From Stramonita haemastoma (Eukaryota; Mollusca; Gastropoda; Neogastropoda; Muricidae): a DNA stretch of 64,000 nucleotides. Under the pieces are notes generated by a model. The model saw nothing but the letters and a program-made list of their open reading frames with translations, had not been told where the DNA came from and did no database searches. Where the stretch lies: the NCBI GenBank assembly GCA_030674155.1, contig CM060318.1, positions 87,777,049 through 87,841,048 of the forward strand. Reading direction: 5' to 3'. Both the position numbers and the translations under genes were made by a program. Within the stretch, counting starts at the first letter, position 1; each line of letters begins with the position of its first letter. This document shows, one piece after another, positions 1 to 27,725 of this stretch.

Positions 1-14736
<14,736 letters not shown>

Positions 14737-15714
14737 ACACTGTTGTGCAAGTCGTGATATTCTGGTGATATGTGTAATGTGTGCACAGCAGACACTGCAG
14801 ATGTGGATGATCAGAAGTGGCTCAGTGGGCCACAATGTCGGTGACATTTTCAATTGCCTGTAAGATAAAACAACCATGAAATGATGGCAGGTGCAATAGA
14901 ACGACCATGTGCTGAGTTTATTTCAGACACTTTTTAGGCAGTAGAGTGTATGAATACTCTCTGTGCTGTTAAACCTTGGGTCCAGTGAAATGCGTTGTAT
15001 TCATAAATGCTTGATCTCTTATGACAATGTGATCACATATCGTGTTCCATGTCCAACACTTCTCTGTGTTCATCATGTGCTAAGTACCAATGGGCTTGCT
15101 ATGACAAGGCACTGCTGTATAACACGAACTTTGCTGCTAACTTGCTGCAGACCTCATGGGGCAACTCCCATCATCGGAGACTCCTTTGTCACAGAGAATA
15201 TGACGAGTTGTTAGGAAACGATAGTTGTTATGAAATGATGGTAGTTGTCGGTTATGGAATAGTTTGCTTCTGTGTGTCTTTTTTTTATATATTTTTTTAA
15301 AAGAAATCATTTATTTTGAGGATAATGTCTGATTTTATGAGCACATCAAACAGATTTTTTATCAAAGAAAATGTAGTCAGTTTGTTTGTATCCATTTTAC
15401 AGGAAAGTGGGTTTTAAGTGGATCTTGAATGGTGCTTACAGGCCTGTCCTGTTGTAGAATAACTCAAGAAAAAATGTCATTTGTGCAGTCAGTTCTGTGC
15501 AGTTACAATTTGTAGAAAATCCCATTATAAAGGAAATGGGAATGTTTCCCGTTCTTAAAACTTAAGGTATTCATAATAGGCTCTAGAGTGCAAAGCCTGG
15601 GTAAGTAAGTAAGGAGGGCAAGCTGTTACCCATGCAGCAGACCCTCCCTCTCCACATGGCTGGAATGGTCCATTGGAAAGGCAATGACCGAATACGAATG
15701 GTTCCTGTGCGTTG
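14737..15714 (+). other. SNX29 3' UTR and downstream sequence
   Basis: The sequence after the stop is unique and AT-rich, without another exon. A SINE-tail-like motif, TTTTGAGGATAATG, occurs near 15,316. I could not assign a polyadenylation site; AATAAA occurs at 16053-16058 and 18522-18527. Confidence 0.55.
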
Positions 15715-16035
15715 CTTGGGACTCCAACTCCCTGATTTCTTTTCAAGGATGGTGTCTAAACATGACACCTGTGTGCATGCAGGTTTTTTATTTTGTTGTC
15801 ATCCACTCCTACTGGCACACAATGGCTTACTCTTATGAAAGGCGGAATGGGTTTTTAACATGTGCTCAAGATGTTCACATGGGGCCTCGGTGTATAGTCT
15901 CATCTGATTGACTTTGACATTCAGTTCAATTTTTTCATCAAACTGGAAAGAAAGGGCAAGGCTTGCAATCAAACCAAAACTTCAGGTTTACTTGTTGGCA
16001 GGTGAATATCTTAACCATCCTGCCACCTGTCTTCT
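15715..16035 (-). mobile_element. SINE S1 with alternative tRNA head (S2 head)
   Basis: The core TGGCACACAATGGCTTACTC is as in other copies. The 5' end instead matches the element at 31,558: on the minus strand it reads GGCAGGATGGTTAAGATATT, CACCTGCCAACAAGT and TTTGATTGCAAGCC. This shows one body joined to two different heads. Confidence 0.82.
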
Positions 16036-17517
16036 TAAGACTTATGATAAAAAATAAAAGGAAAAAACCACGATACCATTGTAAACCAGTCGTAAATACT
16101 CTCAGTGAAGATATATTTCTGTGTGATGTCCTTTGAACAAAAGATGCTTTTATGCCACTTGCTAGTACCTTTGAGGCTGTAGTGTGTATTTGCATGCAGA
16201 AGATCCTATATGCACACCAAAATCATATAATCTTTGGCTGTGTGCAAACACACAGACTGGGTGCACCATAAATAGGGAGAGAAGCCTGAAGGGAAAGTCA
16301 GACTGGGCTGTATTCTAACTAAAAGTTATGCTTTATCACAGCAGTTTGTCTACTGATTTGGGTTTTTTAATAGTTTGTTTCATTCTGTGTACTCTTTAAA
16401 AGTTGCTGCAGAGTCCTCTGTGTGAAAGTGGGGTTGCTGTCTTCAGGGAGAGTGTGTCACTGTAAAGGCAGCACCATCCATTCATGGTGATTTTCCTGTC
16501 TGCTTAAGTATGTCTGTTGCCCTGTGAAAATGGCTTTTACCTAGTTAAGGAATTTTGTCTGGGACAATGCTGTTATTGTTTCCTGTTTCTTTACATGTGT
16601 TAAGTGCATACTGCACATGGGACTTTGCTCACTATTTCATATGAAAGACTAACGCTCAGACCATCGCTCGTGGTAGGGGAAAGGTTTGGGTTCAGTTATG
16701 TGTAGGTGAAGTATCAGCATAGCAGATTTCTGGGCCAAAGACTCCCATAATGCGGGAGGATATAGAATATTCCCTTGCACAGCTGCACCTCAGGAAGCTG
16801 AAAACTGACGTTAAGAATCAGACGGACAGGTAAGGATACAGGGTAACCACTGACACACTTCCTCCTGCATGGAATGATGGATGTCTTTGCCTCTGTTCAG
16901 TAATGTGTGTTCCTAGGATATCTGTTTCATGCAGGCTGGTTCACTGCTTCTATCATAGGGCGCCATCACAGTGTCTGACTAGCATGGGAGAATGACCACC
17001 CCACACAATTATATGTCATGAAGAACAGATATATGGCAAAATGTGCTTTGTTCCCTCATACATTGGGGTTTTTTGTGATACTTTCTCATAACTGATTTAT
17101 GTCTTCATTGAAGATTGACATGTCATCTTTTTTGTACAGTATATTTACAATGAGTTTGAAGGCTTTCATCCCAAACAATATTCTCTGCTTCATGACCAAA
17201 GTAAATGCATCAAACTTCTGTTTTTCTTTTTCTTTTATAAGCATGCCAAAAGTAACAAAAACTTTGTACAGTTCAGTTCTTTTGTGTGTGCCATTTACAG
17301 ATTCATTGTTGAAATAGTATGTTTTGAGGAGGAGAGAGCTGAAGAGAGTTTTTCCCAGTAGTTTGTGTAGTTTGGTCATTGATAGGTAAATAATTCCTTC
17401 TTGCAAAAAGAAAGGTAAGCATTAGTGTTGATCAGCAGCATGGGGTGGTCAACATATTGCACTGCAACCCAGCCCAGGTCCAACACTCTGTCAGACCTGT
17501 ATGGAGTGAGGTCAGTC
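16036..17517 (+). other. Unassigned non-coding sequence
   Basis: No exon with both splice sites and a sustained frame is seen. The segment at 16,640-16,830 (ACGCTCAGACCATCGCTCGT onward) looks like an old repeat but I cannot match it within the window. Confidence 0.5.
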
Positions 17518-17577
17518 TTCTCTTCTTCTTCTTCTTCTTCTTCTTTTTTTCTTCTTTTTTTCTTCTTTTCTTCTTCT
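17518..17577 (+). repeat. (TTC)n microsatellite
   Basis: Imperfect TTC/TTTC tract; on the minus strand it gives a spurious Lys/Glu run. Confidence 0.9.
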
Positions 17578-19217
17578 CTCGCTCGCTGATGCCAGTGAAG
17601 TGTCTTGAAATGTTCACCTGAGATTGTCTTCAGCCATGACAAGCTCTTTGCTAAACAGTCAGCACTCTCCTTACGGGGATACACTCTCTCTGAAGTTAGA
17701 GTATGGCTGCCTGTATGGTGAGGCACTTGAAAACAGTCATACATGCAAACTTCTCTTCCAGTATGTCCTTGTGACTTCACTCCGGTGGAATGAGTGAGAC
17801 AGAGGGAACATTGTGGGTGACCCCCTGGTGTAAAGTTGGGGAAAAATACAGAGGGGGGGGGGAAGCAGAGCAGCAACAAAATTGAATGCGTTTACTTTGG
17901 CCATTAGTTCAGTATGCCATTATCTTTTGTTTGGTTTTTGTGTGTTTTTTTTATCATGTTGAAGTAGTGGGGCTTTTCTGTATTGTTTGTTGCTCACTGC
18001 TTTTTGTTCACATTTTGTTGTTTTTGGTTTTTCTTGGTTTTGTTATGTTTTTCTTTTAAGATTTGAGACAGAGTTGCTGTTTTTAGTGGTCACTTGTACT
18101 TTCATTTGAAAAAAATCCCATCATTTTATTATCGGTTGTTAACGGCAATGCTTTATTACTTGTTTCATTCATTGTTACTGAGAGTTGTTACTTTCTGACC
18201 ATCAAAATAATATTGATGCTTGCTTTTCTTTCAGTTTGAATTATTTTACTTTGTTACATTTTAATCACTGTGCCATTGTACCTATATTTGATGAAATATT
18301 TATAAGAATGTGAACATTTGATTCATAGGGTTTAGAATACTTCATATATGTGAAGTAAAAGTGACTGAATGATTTCTTTTTCACATTTTTTTGCAGAGAC
18401 TGCAAAATGATCTAGATTCTACACGTTTTTTGAATGTAGACACATGAAGCAGTCTTTGATGGTCAACATTATATTTTACTAACTTTTTAAAATGAAAATA
18501 CCAATCCTACATAAGCATGCAAATAAAACAGATTACCAATCTTGCATAAGCAGATCTTAAGCCATTGGCCAATATTTTCTTGGCATGTCAAACATGAACA
18601 TGTCATGTCACAGGAGTATTGTGACACATGCGTAGCACATGGCATTTCTGAACATTGGCAGTGAGCCACTCCTGTCAGAAATGTGACATCAGTGCCTGGA
18701 GTCAGCTTGTCTGCAGTTCTGCTTAGCTTTTGTTTCTGAATGATTATGGTTTATTGCCTTTGCAGCCATGCTTTGTTTGGTTGGTTAGTTTGGGTTTTTT
18801 CCTCCAAATTTGCCACCTTTCTTTATGAAAAGTTTGATGGGGAGTTGTTTGGTTTGGTTTAGCATGTGCGTGATTTGCTTTCTGTCGTATTTGTTCTTTG
18901 CTTTCAATTCTGGTGTACTTGCAAGTACTTGCCTAGACTGCAATCCAAAAGGAAAAAGAATTAATTATCTGCTGTTGTCACAAAAGACAGAAGTATGGTT
19001 TTATGTTTGTTTATTTTTTGACAAAACTATCGTCAGTTTTTGTATTTGAGAGAAAAAAAGGGGGTAGGGGTGGGGGGAAGAAAGAAAGAAGATGGAAGAT
19101 TTTATCATTTTCCAGATTGATGACTGAGAATGCTTAATTTCATGTGTTGCTTTGTTGGTTACATTTTTTAATCAAAGTGAATCATTTTTACATTCAAATG
19201 AAGATACATGAAAAAAG
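17578..19217 (+). other. Unassigned non-coding sequence
   Basis: AT-rich sequence with T-rich stretches at 17,930-18,110. I see no gene, RNA or recognised transposon. Confidence 0.5.
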
Positions 19218-19316
19218 TAAGTGTGTGTGTGTTGGTGTGCGTGTGTGTGTGTGTTCATGTGTGTGTTTCTGTTTGTGTGTGTGTATGTGTGTTGTGTTCA
19301 TATGTGTGTGTGTGGG

Positions 19317-19388
<72 letters not shown>
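19218..19388 (+). repeat. (TG)n then (GA)n
   Basis: Interrupted TG repeats to 19,313 are followed by GA repeats with one GGA break to 19,388. Confidence 0.95.
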
Positions 19389-19392
<4 letters not shown>

Positions 19393-19703
19393 TTTTGGTG
19401 TCGTATTGAATACTGTGAGGACATCAGTGATAGGCACTGTACTGTACTGCACTGCACTGCTTGTTGTTCAGGGTGTATACTACAGGACTGTCACCGTGAC
19501 CTGACCTCTTGCCTTACTTGCCTGTGTCACGCTTTGGAATGGAATGCCAGCACTAGTCAGTGAAGAAGCAGGCCAGTAAGTAAGCTAGGCTGTGCTGGTG
19601 GGGCTTCACCCTCTGTCACTCGCTCATCGTTACCTCTTTGCTCAGCAGAAACATGGAATGTGTACAGATGTGTCCCTGCTTTCTGCCTTTGCTCGTTTAG
19701 TTT

Positions 19704-20648
19704 GTTAGGGTTGGTTGTAGTGGATACAGATTTGGAAATTTTGTTAGGGTTGGTTGTACTGGATACAGATTTGGAAATTTTGTTAGGGTTGGTTGTAGTG
19801 GATACAGATTTAGAAATTTTGTTAGGGTTGGTTGTAGTGGATACAGATTTGGAAATTTTGTTAGGGTTGGTTGTAGTGGATACAGATTTAGAAATTTTGT
19901 TAGGGTTGGTTGTAGTGGATACAGATTTGGAAATTTTGTTTATTTTGTTAGGGTTGGTTGTAGTGGATACAGATTTGGAAATTTTGTTAGGGTTGGTTGT
20001 AGTGGATACAGATTTGGAAATTTTGTTAGGGTTGGTTGTAGTGGATACAGATTTAGAAATTTTGTTAGGGTTGGTTGTAGTGGATACAGATTTGGAAATT
20101 TTGTTTATTTTGTTAGGGTTGGTTGTAGTGGATACAGATTTGGAAATTTTGTTAGGGTTGGTTGTAGTGGATACAGATTTGGAAATTTTGTTAGGGTTGG
20201 TTGTAGTGGATACAGATTTAGAAATTTTGTTAGGGTTGGTTGTAGTGGATACAGATTTAGAAATTTTGTTAGGGTTGGTTGTACTGGATACAGATTTGGA
20301 AATTTTGTTTATTTTGTTAGGGTTGGTTGTAGTGGATACAGATTTGGAAATTTTGTTAGGGTTGGTTGTAGTGGATACAGATTTGGAAATTTTGTTAGGG
20401 TTGGTTGTAGTGGATACAGATTTGGAAATTTTGTTTATTTTGTTAGGGTTGGTTGTAGTGGATACAGATTTGGAAATTTTGTTTATTTTGTTAGGGTTGG
20501 TTGTAGTGGATACAGATTTGGAAATTTTGTTAGGGTTGGTTGTAGTGGATACAGATTTGGAAATTTTGTTAGGGTTGGTTGTAGTGGATACAGATTTGGA
20601 AATTTTGTTAGGGTTGGTTGTAGTGGATACAGATTTGGAAATTTTGTT
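19704..20648 (+). repeat. 39-bp satellite, about 23 units, open on both strands
   Basis: The unit is TTAGGGTTGGTTGTAGTGGA plus TACAGATTTGGAAATTTTG. Some units gain nine bases (TTTATTTTG). Both lengths are multiples of three, so long frames persist on both strands: 342 codons of LGLVVVDTDLEIL on + and 371 codons of NKISKSVSTTTNP on -. Flanks outside the array do not continue either frame into a recognisable protein, so I read it as satellite DNA. Confidence 0.93.
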
Positions 20649-20767
20649 TCTGTCACTCAAGGAGTCATCCATTGTAGATATGTTGTAAAAATTAGTACCG
20701 GAAGGAAATTACATAGTGTGTGAATGAAAAAAATATTGTAGTTTTTAAGAACACAACACATGCATGC

Positions 20768-20779
20768 ATGCACACACAC

Positions 20780-20849
<70 letters not shown>
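20768..20849 (+). repeat. (CA)n microsatellite
   Basis: A nearly pure CA tract of about 80 bases with one CG break. Confidence 0.97.
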
Positions 20850-20852
<3 letters not shown>

Positions 20853-21857
20853 TAAAAAAACAACAGCTTCCCTTTTATCTTTTTCCCACTTGCACACAGT
20901 TCATAATGCCATCGTAATAGAACTTGTCTGGCAAGGACTGTCAGAGATATTAAATTCAACACAGGACATAACAAACCTCCCTCCCCCTAAAAAACAAACA
21001 AACAAACAAAAAATTCCACTCATGGGATGAACAATACAAATGAATCAATGTGTATGAACAAAAGACATATACTGAAGGAAAACTGTCTGAAACTTACTGA
21101 ATGTAAAGCATATATAAAGAATATGTTGAGATAGTGTGATCAACATATCAGTGATACATGTTTTCATGTTTAACACCTTTTGTCTCACTTGAAAACATGC
21201 TATATTGTGTTGTTGAGGGAGGTAAGCTGTTCCTCACCAACTCATCATCTTTGTGACTTACTAGTATTGCTGGGTCAGTAAGTAGCTGCGAGGGGAGTGA
21301 ACTGCTGTCTTGTGTCACGTTCCACTTCAGAGAAAGGATAACTGGGCATCCACACACATTCAATGTTGTGGACTGTTGGTACACAACACTGGTGGATGAG
21401 AGAGGGGGTGTGTGTGAATGCTCATTTATCCTCTCTCTACATCCCATTTCACATGTCCATGTTATGTAGAGTATATTACTGGTCATGCTGATGATGATAA
21501 TTATGTATTGTATGTCAAAAGTTTGTCTGGTCCGAATTTTATACTTTTACATATTTTTATCAGAGTGGCTGTAAAGAAACAATTGTGTTTGTACATTGGT
21601 GAAGATAACTGTTACTTTAGTGCGTGTCCGTTTACATTTTTTTATGATGTTGGAAATGTATATATTATGTGAAAGATGGGGAAAATGTTAAGAAAGTGAT
21701 ATATGTTTGACAAACTGACAGAAAAAAAAGAATTTACTTTTTAAGGCTTGTAAGTAGACTTCTTAGTTCAATGGCAGTAAAACCCCATCCTATTTCTTAA
21801 AGAGCAACTATGCTGTGATCTTTGCCCAGTCCTGTGATATCATTATCTGACCAGCCT
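20850..21857 (+). other. Unassigned non-coding sequence
   Basis: AT-rich. No exon-like frame of note and no transposon match within the window. Confidence 0.5.
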
Positions 21858-22240
21858 TCAATAATAATAATAATGATAATAATAATAATAATAATGATAA
21901 TAATAATACATGGAATTTATATAGCGCTATATCTTGCAAAAAACAAATCAGAGCGCTTGCATTCAACCTATACAACACACAAGCAGTCTATAACGATTAA
22001 TAATTTTATCAAATTTGAATGTACACGCACACGCACACACACACACACATAAATCCAATCATTCAACAGAGATAGTTAAAGACAGAAGATTCACAAAAGA
22101 GGAGAGGAAATAACAAGCAGCTATTCGGACATTTTGACGCTAGCTGACTAAACAGTGTGTTATCTAAGCGTAGGAGGGAAGCGCACTACAACAAAAGAGA
22201 AGTATTCCTATGAAGCCACAAGGATGGAAAAAGGAAGACA
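21858..22240 (+). mobile_element. (AAT)n-tailed dispersed repeat
   Basis: (AAT)n and (GAT)n at 21,858-21,908 are followed by TGGAATTTATATAGCGCTAT and CAGAGCGCTTGCATTCAA. Such an AT-rich start followed by a TATAGCGC and AGCGCTT pair is a pattern I associate with dispersed invertebrate repeats. ACATTTATAGAGTG near 60,572 is a weaker relative. A (CA)n run lies at 22,025-22,050. The right end is unclear. Confidence 0.5.
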
Positions 22241-23705
22241 TTGAAATTCATACGGCTTGTGTCTGTACCGTGCAAATTTGTGAAATGGAAACTAAAGAAA
22301 TATCTTTTCCTGAAAAAAAAAAAAGTGGTGAATTTATGAAGGAGTGATGTGTAATCCGGCTTACAAGGTTATGTGCTTGAAATGTGTACAGTATTGTAGA
22401 ATTAGTTCTTGGGTTACTGGTTAAATATGCGTGTATAAATGTTGCAAACTGGGTTACTGCCAGCTACTTTGGTGGGTTATGGGCCCTGTCCCTTTTCACT
22501 GACCCTTCACTTGTGCAGGATTATGTATTGTGCCTCTAGCTAGATGTTGACTGTCTTGAGAATTCTGTCAGTGTGGCAAGACAAGACACTTAACCTTTTA
22601 TACAACGTAAACTTCTCTCCTGTGTGTTGACCTCTCTCCAGCAGATCCCTCCTACCCCTAGGAATACACTGGGAAACTGAGGAGCGGAGAGGAAAGGGCA
22701 GGGTGAAAGTCCTGAGGAATCAATGACCTGCCAAAGTGGCTGGCAGTATGGAAAGAGTTAAATGCTATATGACTGTCTGGCTTTGTATGCCTTTTTTGCT
22801 TGTGTCATTCTGTGGCCATGTCGATGTATATGGGAAAGAAATGTGTCCATAAGTGCAAGAGCAGTTCATGACAGCAGTGTCGCTGTACAGACAGTCAATG
22901 TCTGATCCTTTCAATTTGCTTTCCAGCCAAAAAAAAATGCCGAAAAGGACAAAATTTGTGTATTTTTTATGAGAGGTTTTTTTCTTTCTGATAGATGCTA
23001 TCAAATTGCTTGGTTCATGGTATAAAGTGCTTTGCCTTGTCAGACAGTTTGTCACGGAGAGATGATATGAAATTGGTTGTTTTGTGGTATGAAGTGAGAG
23101 ATTTTATCTTTATTAGGGAGTTTAAAATGTTTCATGAGATATAATGTTTTGGTTCTTGAGGTAATATATCAGTTTATCTCTGATAGATGGTATGAAATCT
23201 GTTGTGTCATGGTTTGAATTACTGTGTCTGAGAAGAGAGTTTGTCTGCATTGAAGATGATCATTCTGAAGTGGCTTGTTCCAGGGTATGAAATATGCCTG
23301 TTATCTTGATATATATCAACTTTATATGTTTATGTGTATGTATATGATAAATATCTAAAACAGATATCAACTTCTAGACTGAAACTGTGGCTTCCAATCA
23401 AAAGAGGAATAGTTCCATCTGTAGTGATTAGTTCTGCGACATATGCCCTGTGCTGCACGTAGGATGCCTTAACTCAGGAACTGTCAAAAATGCATGCTTC
23501 AATATTTCACAAACATCACTGGATTGTATCACTCCCAACAGGTCAGCGGGAGTTTTTTCTTCTTCTTTTTTTAAGCAAATCTGTACCAGCACAGTCATAA
23601 TGATTAATAGATACTTAACAATTTATGTGTTATTTTTCTGGTAGATTCTAACATGTAAAAAAAAAATTCTCATTGGTAAAAAAACAAATTTGAAAAAAAC
23701 AATAA
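22241..23705 (+). other. Unassigned sequence with a diverged tandem repeat
   Basis: At 22,985-23,300 an old tandem repeat of roughly 70-90 bases is visible from TGATAGATG, GGTATGAA and AGTTTGTC motifs recurring in order. The rest is unique and AT-rich. Confidence 0.5.
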
Positions 23706-23716
23706 AAAGCAGTTTT

Positions 23717-23734
23717 ACACACACACACACACAC

Positions 23735-23791
<57 letters not shown>

Positions 23792-23898
23792 TTTAACTAA
23801 ATAATTATGGTCAAAAGTGTTTTTTCCAAAGCCAACCGCAGAATTAAAGGTTTCTTCACCTGTGCATTGCTGATACTTCTTGCTAAATGTGTGTGTAT

Positions 23899-23957
<59 letters not shown>
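23717..23957 (+). repeat. Two (CA)n tracts
   Basis: CA runs at 23,717-23,790 and 23,898-23,957, with about 105 bases of AT-rich sequence between. Confidence 0.96.
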
Positions 23958-23958
<1 letters not shown>

Positions 23959-24644
23959 TACACACCATCACCACCAAAAAACAATAACAAGCAAAAAGAG
24001 CCACAAACAAAGAAAAAGACACTATTCAACACACACAGACACATGCACAGAAACATACAGACACACACACAGAGTACACACTTTATGTGTTGACCAAGAC
24101 TATCACTATACCTTTAAGAAAAGTACAGTTAAAAATTTGCAGCTATTCTACTCTATACTCGTAACTGAATTCTTTGTTAAGTATATCTGTTGTTTTGGGG
24201 GTTTGTTTTGTTTTGTGGGTTGTGTTTTTTTAAGGAAATAATTGCAGAAATGTTTATTTCGGATATTTGCACAACAGACCTGTTTGTAGATGGCACTATA
24301 GAAAAATAACTGTCGCTTAAGCTTTAAGCAATGTATTAATATACAATGATCAGTGAGAGTGGATGGAATGAAACAGAGAGATAAAATCAACGATGAAGTC
24401 AGACAGACAGAGACAATGTTGTTATCACTGTGTATTATTTAGCGTGTCAGATTGTGTCTGCCTCACCTGAGGGCCTGTGGTGAAGCTTTTTGTGTGTGAT
24501 GCTTTATACCTGATAATAAAAAATATCAATGAATTTGATTTGGCAATCATGAGCAGTGTGGATAAGTGTGCATGCTCTCTGTCCTCTCTCTCTGTCTCTC
24601 TCTCTCTCTTTATGTTATAGTCCATAAAATGGACAGAGCACTTG

Positions 24645-24890
24645 CTTTCCCCAAGTCAAGTTAGGCAGCATCAAGCCTGGTTACCAGTTGGATGGGTGAC
24701 CCTTTGCACACTTTGGCTTCAGTACAGTTCACCCAGCTGCAAATGGGTTCCTGCCCTCTTTAGGGTCAAGGAAGGTAAAGCAGCGATGGAGAGGAGATGG
24801 GCACCGCCATCAATATGCTGGCTACTAGAGAAGCTGAGGTCTCTGATGCCTCGCTCCCCTACAACAACCTAGGTTATGGGACAGCTTCAC
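24645..24890 (+). mobile_element. 5S-rRNA-derived SINE or 5S pseudogene
   Basis: AAGTTAGGCAGCATCAAGCC (from about 24,656) and TTGGATGGGTGACC (to about 24,702) match the internal promoter of eukaryotic 5S rRNA in order and spacing. The upstream half of 5S rRNA is absent or too diverged. Downstream CACCCAGCTGCAAATGGG and a T-rich/A-rich end at about 24,893-24,920 suggest a SINE body rather than a working 5S gene. Confidence 0.72.
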
Positions 24891-24920
24891 CCTTTTTTAA
24901 AAAATTAAAAATTTTTTTTT

Positions 24921-25435
24921 TAGCCCATTAGGATTATCCAGTTAATCCTTTTCATCCCACATGAAACTGAGCAGTTGTCATCCTTCAGTCCAAGTAAAAT
25001 TTAAGCAACGACTGGTAAGAGAGAGTGAGGTCTAAAAAATATTCATAAAAATTTTGTTTCGCAATGGATTTGTTTTAAAATGTGGTATGATTGTAGCAAA
25101 ATAATAATCAAAATATGTTGTATGTATATAAATGTGTAAAAACAAAAAATTGGGTTAGTTTTTATAAACAATTATTATTTGCTGTTTGCCATATCTTTTG
25201 TATGTTGTTTTGTGAGCACTGTTTTCAATCAGTATTGATCCTCTCTCTCCTCCACTTACACTACTATCAGCATCGATTTCAACCTCATCACTTTTATTCT
25301 CATCTGAATCAGGCTTCCACCCATCATGAGGCCCATCAGTGTTGTACTTACTGTCATCATCTGTGAACAGACTCTCATGTACATTGAAATAGATACATTT
25401 TATTTGCCCTGAGAAAACCCCGAGAATGGCAGCAC
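24921..25435 (+). other. Unassigned non-coding sequence
   Basis: AT-rich, no gene or repeat recognised. Confidence 0.5.
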
Positions 25436-25560
25436 AGAGAATGAATGAATCAATGAATAATCTTTATTTTCCAAGGATAACAGAGAGTGGAATGGAGGGA
25501 ACTGGTTGTCAAGTCTATCGGGGGTGCCCCCACGGTCGCCAGACTACGGGATAGATAGCC
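25436..25560 (+). mobile_element. RTE-like LINE 3' end
   Basis: (GAAT)n and AATAATCTTTATTTTCCAAG are followed by GGAGGGAACTGGTTGTCAAG and GGGGTGCCCCCAC. Both parts match the LINE ending at about 42,262, but here the tail precedes the ORF end, so two element ends are joined. Confidence 0.75.
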
Positions 25561-27300
25561 ATATCGTCTGCATCGAACACACTGTTGATTTGTGGCACTA
25601 GAAGAACCAAGATTAAGATGACGCTAGATGAACGAATAATTTGTAAATTTTAGTGGTAACCTGTAGTCTCCAGTTAATATTCTTCCTTCATAACAACGGA
25701 AATTAGCAAGGCAAACCAAAACCGTTTACCAAAATCGAAAGTAGGCCTTAATGATCACTGTACTGCCACGGTATGTCTCAACATCCCCCCCCCCCCCCCC
25801 CCCCCACCACACCCAAAAACAAACACAACACAAAACAAAACAAATAAAAACCTACTGGATTCACATTTTGTTGCAACATTCAAGTGAACACGTCATTTTA
25901 GCACAAAAAAAACAACAAACTAGTTTAAACTGCAATAGGCTTAGGCCATACCCATCGTTGATTGGTCGAATAATGAGAGGACAATCAGAGTTATTCCTCT
26001 TCGTCAGGTAACATGGCGCGCTCTTAGCAGGTGAACTGAGTTCAATGTTGGGGTTGAAACTAGATGAACGAATGATTTGTGAATTTTAGTAGTTACGCTG
26101 TAGTCTCCAGTCTTTTAAGTTCTCGTTTAGAATGATCTGCTTACATACTAACACAAGGTAATTATTTTCAATTGCCTTTTTCATGGTATAGAATTTGGAA
26201 ATCTCGGCTGGTCACAATGACAATGGAAGTAAGTATTTAATTTAACTTTGTCCTGACACTAAGCATTTACAAGCTTCCGGTTTCAGAGTTCTGGGCTGCC
26301 AAACTGTTAATTCAAACTACAAAGTAATGGGGAACCCATTCCTGTCAGGTACCAGAAGGTATGCTCGTCCTGGACTGTTGAATTCTGATACTTTTAACCC
26401 AATGCTTGTACAATTGATGGTAAGAATTAAGAGCGCAAATTTTCATGTCTTTCCAGGCTGAGCTACAGCAGAGACGACACATTTAAAAACATATTTGTGA
26501 GTTGAGTCTACACAAAGTTAATTAAGACAAAATGGAGTGCAATGCAAGGCAGTGCATTGCAAAAGACAATACAAAAAAACTGTTTAAAAAGCCCGGTATA
26601 AATCAAAAAGGGAAATAAACCGAACAATGGAGTAAAAAGGGGAAACAGAACTGAAAATTAAAAAAAAAAAAAAAATAATAATCTAAAGCACTCGCGGAAG
26701 ACTCCAAATAAAAGTCCTTTCAAAACGAATAAGCAAAACAAAACAAAGGAAATAAACAAGAAAACTAGAAGACTAAAATGGAAAATTGAATTGGGGCAGG
26801 GGGAGAGAGAAACGAGCACCGCAAAGACTCCCCTGATTGGTGGCTGTGTTCTGGTCCTGCATGTGAATAAAACTCCAGGTCAACTTCTCCAGGCTTTGAG
26901 TACAGTGGGATTTGCCTGGATACAGTTGTTGTGGGGTAAGTTTGGAATGAGTGATGTGAGAACAACTGGACTGGTGCTTGGCAGATGATGAAATAATAAA
27001 CCTGTGAGATGAACTAAAACAAAAAAATTAAATAACCCATTGAAATGAAATATTAAAAAAACCGAAACATTACATATAGACTGAACCAAACATAATAAAC
27101 TAAAGTAAGATGAAACAAGTGACCCTAACCAAAAAAAAACAAACCAAAAAATCCCAAACCAATCACGGAAAAATCTTCAAGAAATGCTCAGTAATAAAAA
27201 AGGAAACGTAAACTAAAAGAACAACTCTCCACCCCCTCAAAAAACTCAAATCAGTCAAACCAAACGCAAAATTCCCCAACCAAAAAATAAACAAACATGA
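25561..27300 (+). other. Unassigned non-coding sequence
   Basis: It includes a C homopolymer at about 25,787-25,805, A-rich tracts and a 24-base motif (AACTAGATGAACGAATGATT region) that also occurs near 25,620-25,660. No exon is recognised. Confidence 0.5.
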
Positions 27301-27354
27301 ACAAACAGGGAAGAGTTCTTGTACGAGATTGAAGGACATCATCATTGTAGTCAT

Positions 27355-27480
27355 AATCATCAACATCATCCTTTGACCAAGATGGTCATCATCACTATCA
27401 TCATCATCATCATCAGTCATTTGGCCAAGATGGTCATCATCAACATCATCATCATCATCAGTCCCTTGACCAAGATGGTT
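27355..27480 (+). repeat. (ATC)n with a TTGACCAAGATGGT unit
   Basis: Three copies of a unit containing CCAAGATGGTCATCATCA separated by ATC triplets. No splice site is implicated. Confidence 0.85.
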
Positions 27481-27643
27481 ATCCAGAGGGACATGAGCAT
27501 TACAGCAGGCAACAGTTTTATTGTTTTCCAGGCTGATCCATATTCAGCCTTTCACAGCAGCACTGACTTTTCTGGTTTGAAAGCAGGACCAGCAGCTTAT
27601 TATGTATGTGTTGTTTTTTTTCTGAATGATGATCTCTTTTACC

Positions 27644-27725
27644 AGGAATTAGATGAGGTTCAGACAGTTTCAGACAGGCCCAGCACCATCAGAAGCCTTC
27701 TTCATCACTTCAACCATGGCATAAG
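27644..27725 (+). CDS. Candidate exon, unidentified
   Basis: Acceptor TTTTACCAG and donor ATAAG|GTACAG enclose an open stretch in one frame: ELDEVQTVSDRPSTIRSLL then HHFNHGIR. It leaves in phase 2. No family is recognised, and expression evidence would be decisive. Confidence 0.3.

Noticed and set aside
19704..20648. Interstitial telomere array because of TTAGGG
   Set aside because: The motif occurs once per 39-bp unit, not in tandem hexamers.
24645..24702. A functional 5S rRNA gene
   Set aside because: Only the internal promoter half is recognisable and the upstream half is missing.
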